Source: an uncultured Pelagibacteraceae bacterium (lineage in GTDB: Bacteria; Pseudomonadota; Alphaproteobacteria; Pelagibacterales; Pelagibacteraceae). Taken from it: a stretch of DNA of 64,000 nucleotides. The DNA lies in NCBI GenBank assembly GCA_902524535.1, contig CABZDR010000001.1:372001-436000 (forward strand). Reading direction: 5' to 3'. Position 1 is the first letter of the stretch. The number at the start of each line of letters is the position of its first letter. This document shows, one piece after another, positions 16,926-26,644 of the stretch. A program made the translations under genes and the position numbers. Under the pieces are notes generated by a model. It saw nothing but the letters and a program-made list of their open reading frames with translations. It ran no database searches and was not told the origin of the DNA.

Positions 16926-17816
16926 ATGTCTAAGAGTGTTTCATTATTAAGTGCTTTGTTATGCACATTCATTTGGGGAACTACATTCATAGCTCAAGAC
17001 ACTGGTATGGATGATATAGGTCCATTTACATTCAATGCAGTTAGATTTTTTTTAGGTTTTTTAGCAATTCTTCCTGTAGCATTATTATTTGAGACCAAAA
17101 AATTTAAAATAGAGTTTAAAATTGGTTATAGATATTTTGTTATTCTGTCCTGTTTAATTGGATTGTCACTTTTTTTAGGATCGGCATTACAGCAAATAGC
17201 TTTACTTTATACAGATGTAGCTAATGCCGCTTTCTTTACAATTTTTTATGTCCCTATGGTACCAATTATTCTTTTTATATTTAAGAGGAACTCATTACAT
17301 TGGAGTGTATGGCCTGCAGTAACTTTATGCTTAATTGGTGGATATCTATTAACAAGTTTTTATGATGCTACAGTTAGGCTTGGAGATACATTGGTCATTC
17401 TTGGAGCATTATTCTGGAGTACACATATTATTTTTACAGGAATGATTATCACAAAATATAATTTACCCATAACAATCGGTGCTGTTCAAACTTTAATCGT
17501 AGCTATATTTTCTTTTATAATTGGCTCAGTTTATGAGGAGTTTATTTTTGAAAATATCTTAAACGAGATAGACTCAATATTATATGCTGGAATATTATCA
17601 GGTGGACTTGCTTTTGTATTGCAGATATATGCTCAAAGAAATATTACTCCTGCTCCTGCTGCTATAATATTTTCTCTTGAAGGTGTCTTTGCTACAATAG
17701 CAGCATGGTTTTTGCTAAATCAAATATTAGACATAAATAATTTGTTAGGATGTTTATTTATATTATCAGGTGTTTTGTTTTCTCAATTGGTTCCTTTAAT
17801 AAAAAGGACTTCTTAA
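16926..17816 (+). CDS. EamA (drug/metabolite transporter) family permease
   Basis: The 296-residue protein has about ten hydrophobic segments in two EamA repeats: an N-terminal one starting SVSLLSALLCTFIWGTTFIAQD and a second near residue 145 (LGDTLVILGALFWSTHIIFTG). The family exports or imports amino acids, nucleosides or other metabolites across the inner membrane; the substrate cannot be told here. It starts 7 bases after aceF on the same strand and overlaps uppP tail to tail by 4 bases. Confidence 0.85.
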   Translation: MSKSVSLLSALLCTFIWGTTFIAQDTGMDDIGPFTFNAVRFFLGFLAILPVALLFETKKFKIEFKIGYRYFVILSCLIGLSLFLGSALQQIALLYTDVANAAFFTIFYVPMVPIILFIFKRNSLHWSVWPAVTLCLIGGYLLTSFYDATVRLGDTLVILGALFWSTHIIFTGMIITKYNLPITIGAVQTLIVAIFSFIIGSVYEEFIFENILNEIDSILYAGILSGGLAFVLQIYAQRNITPAPAAIIFSLEGVFATIAAWFLLNQILDINNLLGCLFILSGVLFSQLVPLIKRTS

Positions 17817-18580
17817 AGGTAAATAATTCCAAATAAGATAAGTGATAATAAAATTCTATAAATTATAAAAATATTTAACGAAAATTTATTAATAAAATTT
17901 AAAAAAAATTTTACTGTTATAAAAGAAAATAAAAAGGATAAGATTATAGCAAAAATAATTAAATAATTTATTTCTATTGGTTGATCTATAAGGTCTTTGA
18001 GTCCAAGAAAACTAGCACCGGCTAAAGCAGGAATAGACAACAAAAAAGAGATTTTACCAGCATCGACCCTATTAAATTTTAAAAATCTTGCTGCAGTCAA
18101 AGTTATACCTGCTCGACTAACACCAGGTATTAATGCCAAAATTTGAAATAAACCAATAAATATTATTGATTTAAAATCTAAATTTGTAGATATGTTTTTT
18201 TCTGTCTTAGCCTGGTCTGAAAAAAATAAAATTATTCCAAAAAACAAAGATGTAAATGCAATTATTTTTATATTCCTTAAAAGATAAATTAGTTCTGATG
18301 TATGCAATATATATCCAAATATTAAAAGTGGAATCGATCCAAATAGAATTAGATTTAGATATTTTTGATTATTGTTTAAGTCAAATAAGTCTTTTCTGAA
18401 ATAAAATATTATTGCGATTAGTGAACCTAAATGTAAACTAATGTCTATTAATAAAGAATTTGTTTTTAATTCAAAAAAACTAGAAATTAAAATTAAATGC
18501 GCTGAGGAGCTAATTGGTAAGAATTCGGATATTCCTTGAACTGCTGAAAGAATGAATATTTCTAAAAATTCGTTAAACAT
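17813..18580 (-). CDS. uppP: undecaprenyl-diphosphate phosphatase
   Basis: The 255-residue integral membrane protein carries both UppP/BacA motifs: QGISEFLPISSSAHL at residues 15-29 and LIPGVSRAGITLTAARFLK around residue 158-176, with the catalytic Glu, Ser, His and Arg in place. It dephosphorylates undecaprenyl diphosphate so that the lipid carrier can be reused for peptidoglycan and surface glycans. It stands alone on the minus strand, divergent from gltD across a 183-base gap. Confidence 0.92.
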   Translation of the reverse strand: MFNEFLEIFILSAVQGISEFLPISSSAHLILISSFFELKTNSLLIDISLHLGSLIAIIFYFRKDLFDLNNNQKYLNLILFGSIPLLIFGYILHTSELIYLLRNIKIIAFTSLFFGIILFFSDQAKTEKNISTNLDFKSIIFIGLFQILALIPGVSRAGITLTAARFLKFNRVDAGKISFLLSIPALAGASFLGLKDLIDQPIEINYLIIFAIILSFLFSFITVKFFLNFINKFSLNIFIIYRILLSLILFGIIYL

Positions 18581-18685
18581 TTAAGTGTGGTAACTTAAAA
18601 AAGATTGATTTCAAACAATTCGATTTATTCATATTAGATATGCATTTATCCAAAAACCTAGAATTCAAAGGCAATATTCATCAAA

Positions 18686-18708
18686 TTAGGTAATATTTAC
18701 TGACCTAA
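18686..18708. other. weak inverted repeat in the uppP-gltD gap
   Basis: The gap from 18581 to 18763 has no coding sequence I can support. It holds a 6-base inverted repeat TTAGGT / ACCTAA with an 11-base loop, ending 55 bases before the gltD ATG, and AT-rich promoter-like DNA. It may be an operator for the divergent pair or chance. I see no known riboswitch fold. Confidence 0.2.
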
Positions 18709-18763
18709 ATATTTCTTTTACATTGAAAAACAAAGTATATTTTGCTTTAAATTTATAATTGCT

Positions 18764-20203
18764 ATGTCAGATAAAATGCTAAAATTTGTAAAAATAGGTC
18801 AACAAAACCCACCTAAAAGGGATGTGGATACAAGAAAATCAGATTTTAATGAGATTTATGGAGATTTTATTAATCAGAAAGCACAAGATCAATCAAGTAG
18901 ATGTTCGCAATGCGGAGTCCCTTTTTGCCAAGTGCATTGTCCACTAAGTAATAATATTCCAGATTGGCTAAAATTAACAGCAGAAGGAAGACTTAAAGAA
19001 GCTTACGAGTTATCCCAAAGTACTAACAACATGCCAGAAGTTTGTGGAAGAATTTGTCCACAAGACAGATTATGTGAAGGAAATTGTGTAATAGAACAAT
19101 CAGGCCATGGAACTGTAACGATAGGTTCAGTTGAAAAATATATAACTGATAACGCATGGGAAAAGGGTTGGGTTAAACCAATTGATGTGAAATATGAAAA
19201 AGATCAAAGTGTTGGCATAATTGGAGCAGGTCCCGCAGGATTAGCAGCAGCTGAGCAACTCAGACAAAATGGTTATAAAATTACCGTGTATGATCGATAT
19301 GATCGTGCAGGAGGATTGTTAATTTATGGTATTCCGAATTTTAAATTAGAAAAATATGTAGTTGAAAGGCGTACAAAACTCTTAAAGGATGGCGGAATTA
19401 AATTTGTTCAAAATTTTGAAGTAGGAAAAGATGCGACTTTAGAGCAACTAAGAAAAAAACATGATGCAATTTTAATTGCGACCGGTGTTTATAAACCGAG
19501 AGAAATCGAATTACCTGGAAATGATTTAGAAAATATTTTTCCAGCAATGGAGTTTTTGACAGCGTCAAACAAAAAAGGCTTAGGAGATAAAGTAGAATTA
19601 TTTGACAAAGGTATATTAAATGCTGAAGGAAAAGACGTCGTCGTAATAGGTGGCGGTGATACTGCTATGGATTGTGTAAGAACATCAGTTAGACAAAATG
19701 CAAAGTCAGTAAAATGTATTTATAGAAGAGATAAAGAAAATATGCCTGGATCAGCAAGAGAAGTAGCAAATGCTGAGGAGGAAGGTGTTGAGTTTGTGTG
19801 GTTATCTAGTCCTAAAGAATTTAAAGGCAAAAATAAAATTGAAAATTTAGTAGTTGATCAAATTAAATTAGGTGAACCAGACGAATCTGGAAGACGGAAA
19901 CCAGAAATTAAAGAGGATTCGGCATTTGAAATAAAAGCTGATATGGTTATAAAAGCTCTAGGTTTTGATCCAGAAAATTTACCCCTTCTTTTTGATGCCC
20001 ATGAATTACAAGTTACTAGATGGGGAACTATTAAAACAGATTTTGATACTATGGAAACTAACTTAAAAGGCGTTTTTGCTGCAGGGGATATTGTAAGAGG
20101 AGCCTCTTTAGTTGTTTGGGCTATTAAAGATGGAAGAGATGCTGCATCTTCAATTAAGACTTATTTAGAAAATAATAAATTGGGAAAAATAAAAGTTGCT
20201 TAA
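18764..20203 (+). CDS. gltD: glutamate synthase small subunit
   Basis: The 479-residue protein has the N-terminal double iron-sulfur module: RCSQCGVPFCQVHCPLSNNIP near residue 47 and CGRICPQDRLCEGNC near residue 94. A FAD-binding GAGPAGLAAAEQL and a NADPH-binding GGGDTAMDCVRTS follow. It passes NAD(P)H electrons to GltB for glutamate formation. It lies upstream of gltB, in the order D then B, overlapping it by one base. Complete and of normal length. Confidence 0.94.
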   Translation: MSDKMLKFVKIGQQNPPKRDVDTRKSDFNEIYGDFINQKAQDQSSRCSQCGVPFCQVHCPLSNNIPDWLKLTAEGRLKEAYELSQSTNNMPEVCGRICPQDRLCEGNCVIEQSGHGTVTIGSVEKYITDNAWEKGWVKPIDVKYEKDQSVGIIGAGPAGLAAAEQLRQNGYKITVYDRYDRAGGLLIYGIPNFKLEKYVVERRTKLLKDGGIKFVQNFEVGKDATLEQLRKKHDAILIATGVYKPREIELPGNDLENIFPAMEFLTASNKKGLGDKVELFDKGILNAEGKDVVVIGGGDTAMDCVRTSVRQNAKSVKCIYRRDKENMPGSAREVANAEEEGVEFVWLSSPKEFKGKNKIENLVVDQIKLGEPDESGRRKPEIKEDSAFEIKADMVIKALGFDPENLPLLFDAHELQVTRWGTIKTDFDTMETNLKGVFAAGDIVRGASLVVWAIKDGRDAASSIKTYLENNKLGKIKVA

Positions 20204-23200
20204 TGGAAAATTATAAAAAAAATTTTGAATTACTAAATAAAAACCATGTTTATTCCTCAGAAATGGAACATGACTCATGTGGAGTTGGATTTATTTGTTC
20301 AACGGAAGGAAAAAAATCTAGGGCAGTAGTTGAATATGGAATTGAGGCACTCAAAGCTGTCTGGCACCGAGGAGCAGTGGATGCTGACGGAAAAACTGGC
20401 GATGGTGCTGGAATTCATTTGGAAATTCCAAAAGATTTTTTTATAGAAAAAATTCAAGTTACTGGTCATGATTATGATAATTCAGAAATTTGTGTAGGTA
20501 TGATTTTCTTACCAAGAAATGATTACTCATCTCAAGAGAGTTGTAAAACAATTGTTGAAAGCGAGCTAACTAAAAATAATTTTAGTATTTATGGATGGAG
20601 GCAAGTGCCCGTTAATCCAAAAGTTCTAGGGGAAAAAGCTTTACAAACTATGCCCGAAATAATTCAGGTATTATTTAAATCTAACGATCGGAATTTGCTT
20701 GATAAAGAATTAGAGAGAAAAATTTATGAAATCAGAAAAAGAATAGAAAATAAAGCATTCGAAATGTCTCTTAATGATTTTTACATATGCTCAATTAGTT
20801 CGAAGTCTATAGTTTATAAAGGTATGTTTTTAGCTGAGGCAATATCTGATTTTTATCAAGACTTGAAAGACCGGAGATTTATATCACGATACGCAATTTT
20901 TCATCAAAGATTTTCAACAAATACGGCTCCCAGCTGGAGTTTAGCTCAACCATTTAGAGCAATAGCACATAATGGAGAGATAAATACTTATAAAGGGAAT
21001 AAAAATTGGATGAGAGTTCATGAAGAGGAGATGAATAGCCCCCTTTTTGAAAACTTAGATAATTTAAAGCCTGTTATTAGAAAAGGAGTTTCAGATTCTG
21101 CTGCATTAGATAATGTTTTTGAATTATTAAATAAATCTGGACAACCTGCTCCTTTAGCAAAACTAATGTTAGTTCCAGATGCGTGGTCAAAAAAAAATAG
21201 AACTCTTCCAAAAAATCATCAACAATTATTTAATTTTTTAAATAGCACAATGGAGCCATGGGATGGTCCTGCAGCCATAGCTGCAACAGATAATGAGTGG
21301 GTAATTGCTGCTAACGATCGTAATGGATTAAGACCTTTAAGATATGCAATAACTAAAGATAAGCTTCTATTCGCAGGATCTGAGACAGGAATGATAGAAT
21401 TAAATGAGAAGAAAATTTTATCAAAAGGAAGATTGGGACCAGGAGAAATCTTAGGTATAAGGATAGAAAAAGGGAAAGTTTTTTCAAACGATCAAATCAA
21501 AGATTATTTAGCTAAAGAATATAAGCATTTTAATTCACAAATAATTGATTTAGACGAAAAATTACAAATAAATAAAGAGAAGTTCACTTTTAAAGGAGAA
21601 GATTTAAGAAGGAGACAACATACTTTTGGAATAAGTTTAGAAGACTTAGAATTAATATTACATCCGATGGCTGAAGACGCTAAAGAGGCAACTGGCTCTA
21701 TGGGAGATGACACTCCATTGGCAGTATTATCTGACAAATATAGACCGCTTTATCATTTTTTCAGACAAAATTTTAGCCAAGTAACTAACCCCCCGATAGA
21801 CTCTCTTAGAGAAAATAAAGTTATGAGCCTAAAAACTAGGTTTGGAAATTTAGGAAACATTTTAGATTTTGATACATTAACAAAAGATAATATCTATGTC
21901 TTGAATAGTCCAATTTTGTCAAACTCACAATTTAACAAATTTGTGAATTTTTTTGGTAGTAATTCATTAAATGTTGATTGTACTTTTTCAAAAGATGAAA
22001 ATTTAACCAATGCTATTCAAAGAATACAAAGAGAATCTGAAATAGCTGTAAGACAAGGAATAACACAATTGATTTTAACTGATAAAAATCTTTCATTTGA
22101 AAGATTGCCTATGCCTATGCTTTTATGCGTTGGAGCAATAAATACTTACTTAATTGAAAAAAAATTAAGGGGTTATGTTTCCATAAATGTGCAATCAGGT
22201 GAAGCTTTAGATACACATTCTTTTGCAACTTTAATAGGTGTTGGTGCCACTACTGTTAATCCATATTTAGCTTTTGACAGCTTATATCATAGACATGAAA
22301 AGAAGTTATTTGGACAGTATAGCTTTGATGACTGTGTAGCGAGATATATCAAATCAGTAAACGCTGGGTTATTAAAAATAATGTCAAAAATGGGTATCTC
22401 AGTTTTAAGTTCTTATAGAGGTGGATGTAATTTTGAGACTGTCGGATTAAGTAGAACTATAGTTAATGATTATTTTCCTGGAGTTGTATCTAAAATTTCT
22501 GGAATAGGTTTGACTGGTATTGAGAAAAAAATACGACAAATTCATAAAGAGGCATTTGAGAGCACGGATACAGTTCTTCCAATTGGGGGAATATATAGGT
22601 ACAGAAAGAACGGAGAAACTCATCAATATCAAGGCAGGTTAATTCACTTACTTCAAAGTGCTGTCGGTTCTAATTCCTATCCGGTTTATAAAAAATATGT
22701 AGAGGGGATTTATGATCTACCCCCTATTAATTTAAGAGATCTGATAAATTTTAGAAAAAAAAAATTAGGTCCTTCAATTGAATTGTCTGAAGTAGAACCT
22801 ATAGAAAAAATATTAAAAAGATTTGGCAGTGGGAGTATGTCACATGGAGCTTTATCGAAAGAGGCACACGAAACATTAGCTATAGGTATGAACAGAATTA
22901 AAGGAGCTTCTTGTAGCGGCGAAGGAGGAGAAGACGCGAAAAGATTTAAAGTCATGGACAGTGGAGATAGTGCAAATTCAAGAGTTAAACAGATTGCATC
23001 TGCACGATTTGGTGTGACTATAAACTATTTAAATAATTGTAATGAGATAGAAATTAAAATGGCACAAGGTGCTAAACCAGGAGAGGGTGGTCAATTACCT
23101 GGATTTAAAGTTACAGAGGAAATTGCAAAATTAAGACATTCCACTCCAGGTGTAACACTGATTTCTCCACCACCACATCACGATATATATTCGATCGAAG

Positions 23201-24708
23201 ATTTGGCCCAATTAATTTATGATTTAAAGCAGATAAATCCCAAAGCAAGAGTAGGAGTTAAATTAGTTGCTTCATCAGGTATTGGCACTATTGCAGCTGG
23301 AGTAGCAAAAGCAAAAGCAGATATAATATTGATTTCAGGTCATAATGGTGGGACTGGCGCAACTCCACAGACGAGTGTTAAGTATGTAGGTATCCCTTGG
23401 GAAATGGGTTTAACTGAGGCCAACCAAGTCCTTACTTTAAACAATTTGAGACATAAGGTTACTCTAAGGACTGATGGAGGTATAAAAACTGGAAGAGATG
23501 TTGTCATTGCAGCAATGATGGGAGCTGAAGAGTATGGAGTTGCTACTACAGCATTAGTTGCTATGGGCTGTATAATGGTAAGACAATGTCACTCAAATAC
23601 TTGTCCAGTAGGAGTTTGTACTCAAGATGAAAAGCTAAGAGAAAAATTTACTGGCACTCCTGATAAAATTGTAAATTTATTTACATTTATTGCATCTGAA
23701 GTAAGAGAAATTTTGGCTGAGTTGGGCTTTAAATCTTTAAATGATGTGATTGGTAGGACAGACTTGCTTATGCAAGTCAGCAAAGCATCACCAAATCTAG
23801 ATGATTTGGATTTAAATCCGTTATTTGTCCAAGCTGATCCAGGAAACAATAAAAGATATTGTGAAAATTTAGAAATAACTAAGGTACCGGATACTTTAGA
23901 CCAAGATATTTGGCCAGAAATTGAGAAAAGTTTAGATAATTTAGAGAAAGTTGATAAAGAGTTTATTATTAAAAATACAAATAGAGCTGTTGGTACAAGA
24001 ATATCTCATAACTTATATAAAAAATATGGTTATGAAAAACTCGAGGAGAATTTCCTTTCTTTAAATTTTAAAGGCTCAGCAGGTCAATCATTTGGAGCTT
24101 TTTCTTCTAAAGGATTAAAACTTAATCTTAAAGGTGATGCCAATGATTACGTTGGAAAGGGATTATCAGGAGCAACAATTTCTATTAAACTACCTGATGA
24201 AAGTAACTTAATTTCTAATGAAAACACAATTATAGGGAACACAGTGCTATATGGAGCTACATCAGGTAAACTATTTGCTGCTGGACAGGCTGGAGATAGA
24301 TTTGCAGTAAGAAATTCTGGAGCTTATTCAGTGATTGAGGGTTGTGACTCTAATGGCTGTGAATATATGACTGGTGGATCCGTAGTAATCTTAGGCAATG
24401 TAGGTGATAATTTTGCAGCAGGTATGACAGGCGGTATGGCATTCGTATATGATAAATCGGGGGATTTTGAAAACAAGGTTAATCCGGAGTCAGTGATATG
24501 GCAGAATGTCGAAACTGAATATTGGACAAATTTTCTCAAAAACTTAATCTTAGAACATTCAGAGGAGACTAATTCTAAAGTATCAAAATATATAATTGAT
24601 AATTTTGATAAGGAAATAAAAAAATTTATTCAAGTTTGTCCAAAAGAAATGATAGATAAAATTGAAAACCCTATCACTTTTAAATCAAGAGAGAAGGAAG
24701 TTAGCTAG
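20203..24708 (+). CDS. gltB: glutamate synthase large subunit
   Basis: The 1501-residue protein has a short propeptide ending before Cys26 (EHDSCGVGFIC), the N-terminal nucleophile of the glutamine amidotransferase domain. The central and FMN-binding synthase domains follow, with the [3Fe-4S] cysteines in QCHSNTCPVGVC, and a C-terminal GXGXG beta-helix domain (about 1270-1450). It makes two glutamates from glutamine and 2-oxoglutarate, channelling ammonia, and is the main ammonia-assimilation enzyme with glutamine synthetase. It overlaps the tail of the minus-strand hydrolase by 8 bases. Confidence 0.95.
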   Translation: MENYKKNFELLNKNHVYSSEMEHDSCGVGFICSTEGKKSRAVVEYGIEALKAVWHRGAVDADGKTGDGAGIHLEIPKDFFIEKIQVTGHDYDNSEICVGMIFLPRNDYSSQESCKTIVESELTKNNFSIYGWRQVPVNPKVLGEKALQTMPEIIQVLFKSNDRNLLDKELERKIYEIRKRIENKAFEMSLNDFYICSISSKSIVYKGMFLAEAISDFYQDLKDRRFISRYAIFHQRFSTNTAPSWSLAQPFRAIAHNGEINTYKGNKNWMRVHEEEMNSPLFENLDNLKPVIRKGVSDSAALDNVFELLNKSGQPAPLAKLMLVPDAWSKKNRTLPKNHQQLFNFLNSTMEPWDGPAAIAATDNEWVIAANDRNGLRPLRYAITKDKLLFAGSETGMIELNEKKILSKGRLGPGEILGIRIEKGKVFSNDQIKDYLAKEYKHFNSQIIDLDEKLQINKEKFTFKGEDLRRRQHTFGISLEDLELILHPMAEDAKEATGSMGDDTPLAVLSDKYRPLYHFFRQNFSQVTNPPIDSLRENKVMSLKTRFGNLGNILDFDTLTKDNIYVLNSPILSNSQFNKFVNFFGSNSLNVDCTFSKDENLTNAIQRIQRESEIAVRQGITQLILTDKNLSFERLPMPMLLCVGAINTYLIEKKLRGYVSINVQSGEALDTHSFATLIGVGATTVNPYLAFDSLYHRHEKKLFGQYSFDDCVARYIKSVNAGLLKIMSKMGISVLSSYRGGCNFETVGLSRTIVNDYFPGVVSKISGIGLTGIEKKIRQIHKEAFESTDTVLPIGGIYRYRKNGETHQYQGRLIHLLQSAVGSNSYPVYKKYVEGIYDLPPINLRDLINFRKKKLGPSIELSEVEPIEKILKRFGSGSMSHGALSKEAHETLAIGMNRIKGASCSGEGGEDAKRFKVMDSGDSANSRVKQIASARFGVTINYLNNCNEIEIKMAQGAKPGEGGQLPGFKVTEEIAKLRHSTPGVTLISPPPHHDIYSIEDLAQLIYDLKQINPKARVGVKLVASSGIGTIAAGVAKAKADIILISGHNGGTGATPQTSVKYVGIPWEMGLTEANQVLTLNNLRHKVTLRTDGGIKTGRDVVIAAMMGAEEYGVATTALVAMGCIMVRQCHSNTCPVGVCTQDEKLREKFTGTPDKIVNLFTFIASEVREILAELGFKSLNDVIGRTDLLMQVSKASPNLDDLDLNPLFVQADPGNNKRYCENLEITKVPDTLDQDIWPEIEKSLDNLEKVDKEFIIKNTNRAVGTRISHNLYKKYGYEKLEENFLSLNFKGSAGQSFGAFSSKGLKLNLKGDANDYVGKGLSGATISIKLPDESNLISNENTIIGNTVLYGATSGKLFAAGQAGDRFAVRNSGAYSVIEGCDSNGCEYMTGGSVVILGNVGDNFAAGMTGGMAFVYDKSGDFENKVNPESVIWQNVETEYWTNFLKNLILEHSEETNSKVSKYIIDNFDKEIKKFIQVCPKEMIDKIENPITFKSREKEVS

Positions 24709-25447
24709 TAATTAACTTAATTTCTTTTTTAAGTATTTTTAATCCTTTGTTGGATGATAAACTATGATCTCCATTTTTAACTATAACTAATTTTTTTTTT
24801 GCATTTGTAAATATCTTTAGTATTTTTTTTGAATAAGATACGGGAACAACTTCATCTTTTTGTCCATGAACCATGGTGACTTTAATTTTTGACCTTATTT
24901 TTTTGTTGAAGACTTTGTTCTTTCTACCATCGCTTAATAATTGAAGCGTAATTGGATATGTATAATTTCCATGGTTTAAATGATATATTCCTTTTTTAAT
25001 TATTTCCGCTTTCATTTTTTTAGTAAATTTTTTCCACATTAAATTCTCTAAAAATTCTGGTGCAGAGCCTATCCCCAAAAAACCTTTTATTTGATTTTCA
25101 AAAAATTTGAATTGGTTTAAAGAAATCCAAGCACCCATACTTGACCCGATAAAAAAAATCTTATTTTTTTTTACAGTTTTTTTTATTAATAGATATGTTT
25201 CTCTAGTCCATTTAGAAATATTTCCTTTAGTAAATTTTCCACTTGATTTCCCATGACCAGAATATTCAAGCGCGATAAATCCAAGTCTATTTTTTTTTGC
25301 AAAGTTTAAAAAAACCTTTGGTTTTTTTCCCTCTAAGTCTGACATAAATCCATGTAAAAAAACAATATAATCACTATCTTTTTGGGCATGTTTTAAATAT
25401 CTGATTTTTTTGGATTTAGTTAATTTTAAATAATAGAATTTCGTCAT
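24701..25447 (-). CDS. alpha/beta hydrolase, small thioesterase/lipase-like
   Basis: The 248-residue protein has an alpha/beta hydrolase layout: HGF oxyanion segment (residues 32-34), EYSGHGKSSG, nucleophile elbow GSSMG with Ser103, an acid in HGQKDEVVP and His in NGDHSL. It resembles the ABHD10-like group that includes palmitoyl-protein or acyl thioesterases. It is Lys-rich and has no signal peptide. Function and substrate are unknown. It is divergent from the glycosyltransferase gene at 25490 across 42 bases. Confidence 0.78.
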   Translation of the reverse strand: MTKFYYLKLTKSKKIRYLKHAQKDSDYIVFLHGFMSDLEGKKPKVFLNFAKKNRLGFIALEYSGHGKSSGKFTKGNISKWTRETYLLIKKTVKKNKIFFIGSSMGAWISLNQFKFFENQIKGFLGIGSAPEFLENLMWKKFTKKMKAEIIKKGIYHLNHGNYTYPITLQLLSDGRKNKVFNKKIRSKIKVTMVHGQKDEVVPVSYSKKILKIFTNAKKKLVIVKNGDHSLSSNKGLKILKKEIKLITS

Positions 25448-25489
25448 TAAAGTTTATTAGTTTTATCTATTATTATATAACCTTCTGTA

Positions 25490-26644
25490 ATGTCGTCTAA
25501 TATAAAAGTTTTACAGGTAATACCAAAATTGGGATATGGTGGAGCCGAAACTGGCTGTTACGATATTGCTCATTATTTGCCAGAAAATAATTGTAAATCT
25601 TTTATTGTGACTAGTGGAGGTGAATTAATCAAATTTATAAATAAAGAAAAAGTAAAACTAATAAGGTTACCTGTACATAGCAAAAATCCTTTATTAATGT
25701 TTTTAAACTCAATTTTTTTAATTGGAATAATTTTGTTTTTTAATATTTCAATCGTTCATGCAAGAAGCCGTGCTCCAGCTTGGTCATGCTTATTAGCAAC
25801 AAAATTAACAAGAAGAAAATTTGTAACAACTTTTCATGGAACTTATAATTTTAACGGAAAATTTAAAAAATTTTATAATTCCGTAATGGTGAGATCAGAT
25901 TTAATTATTGCTGGTTCAAATTTTATTTTTTCACACATAAAAGAAAATTACTCAGAGTTTTTAAAGACAGATAAGAAATTTCTTGTAATATTTAGAGGAA
26001 TAAATGTAGATTATTTTGATCAATCTACAAAATTAGAAGATGATGAAAAAAAATTACTTCAAGAATGGGGAATAAATAAAGAAAAAAAAATTATCTTAGT
26101 ACCAGGAAGATTAACTGCCTGGAAGGGTCATGAGATGTTTATACAGTCTTTAAATTTAGTCAAAATAGAACTTGGTTATGAGGCTTTTCATGCTGTTATA
26201 CTAGGAAATGATCAAGGTAGAGATTCATATAAAAAAAAACTTATGCAATTGACAGAACAATATCATTTAACTAACCAAATAAAGTTTATAGATCATTGCA
26301 AAGATATGGCTTTAGCCTATAAGATTTCTGATATTGTCATTTCTCCCTCAATTGAACCAGAGGCATTTGGGAGAGTTGCTGTAGAAGCTCAATCAATGGA
26401 AAAATTGATTATTGCTAGTAATATTGGAGGGTCAAATGAAACAATTATTAATGAAAAAACAGGTTTATTATTTGAGGCGGGTGATCCGAATTCTTTAAGC
26501 AAAAGAATAATACAAGCAATCACTATGGATGAAAGTTATTATAAAATAATGGGTAAAGAGGGTAGAAAAAATATTGTAAATAAATTTAATGTTGAAAAGA
26601 TGTGTTTTTCTACTTATTCAGAGTATAAAAGATTACTAAAATAA
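25490..26644 (+). CDS. family 4 glycosyltransferase
   Basis: The 384-residue protein is a GT-B glycosyltransferase of family GT4. The N-terminal Gly-rich loop reads IPKLGYGGAETGC, and the C-terminal domain has LVPGRLTAWKGHEM and the donor-binding E-x7-E pair in EPEAFGRVAVEA. A short hydrophobic stretch near residues 67-87 may anchor it to the membrane. It probably adds a hexose to a surface glycan or lipid; donor and acceptor are unknown. It is immediately upstream of thrS with no gap, which is likely an accident of packing. Confidence 0.83.
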   Translation: MSSNIKVLQVIPKLGYGGAETGCYDIAHYLPENNCKSFIVTSGGELIKFINKEKVKLIRLPVHSKNPLLMFLNSIFLIGIILFFNISIVHARSRAPAWSCLLATKLTRRKFVTTFHGTYNFNGKFKKFYNSVMVRSDLIIAGSNFIFSHIKENYSEFLKTDKKFLVIFRGINVDYFDQSTKLEDDEKKLLQEWGINKEKKIILVPGRLTAWKGHEMFIQSLNLVKIELGYEAFHAVILGNDQGRDSYKKKLMQLTEQYHLTNQIKFIDHCKDMALAYKISDIVISPSIEPEAFGRVAVEAQSMEKLIIASNIGGSNETIINEKTGLLFEAGDPNSLSKRIIQAITMDESYYKIMGKEGRKNIVNKFNVEKMCFSTYSEYKRLLK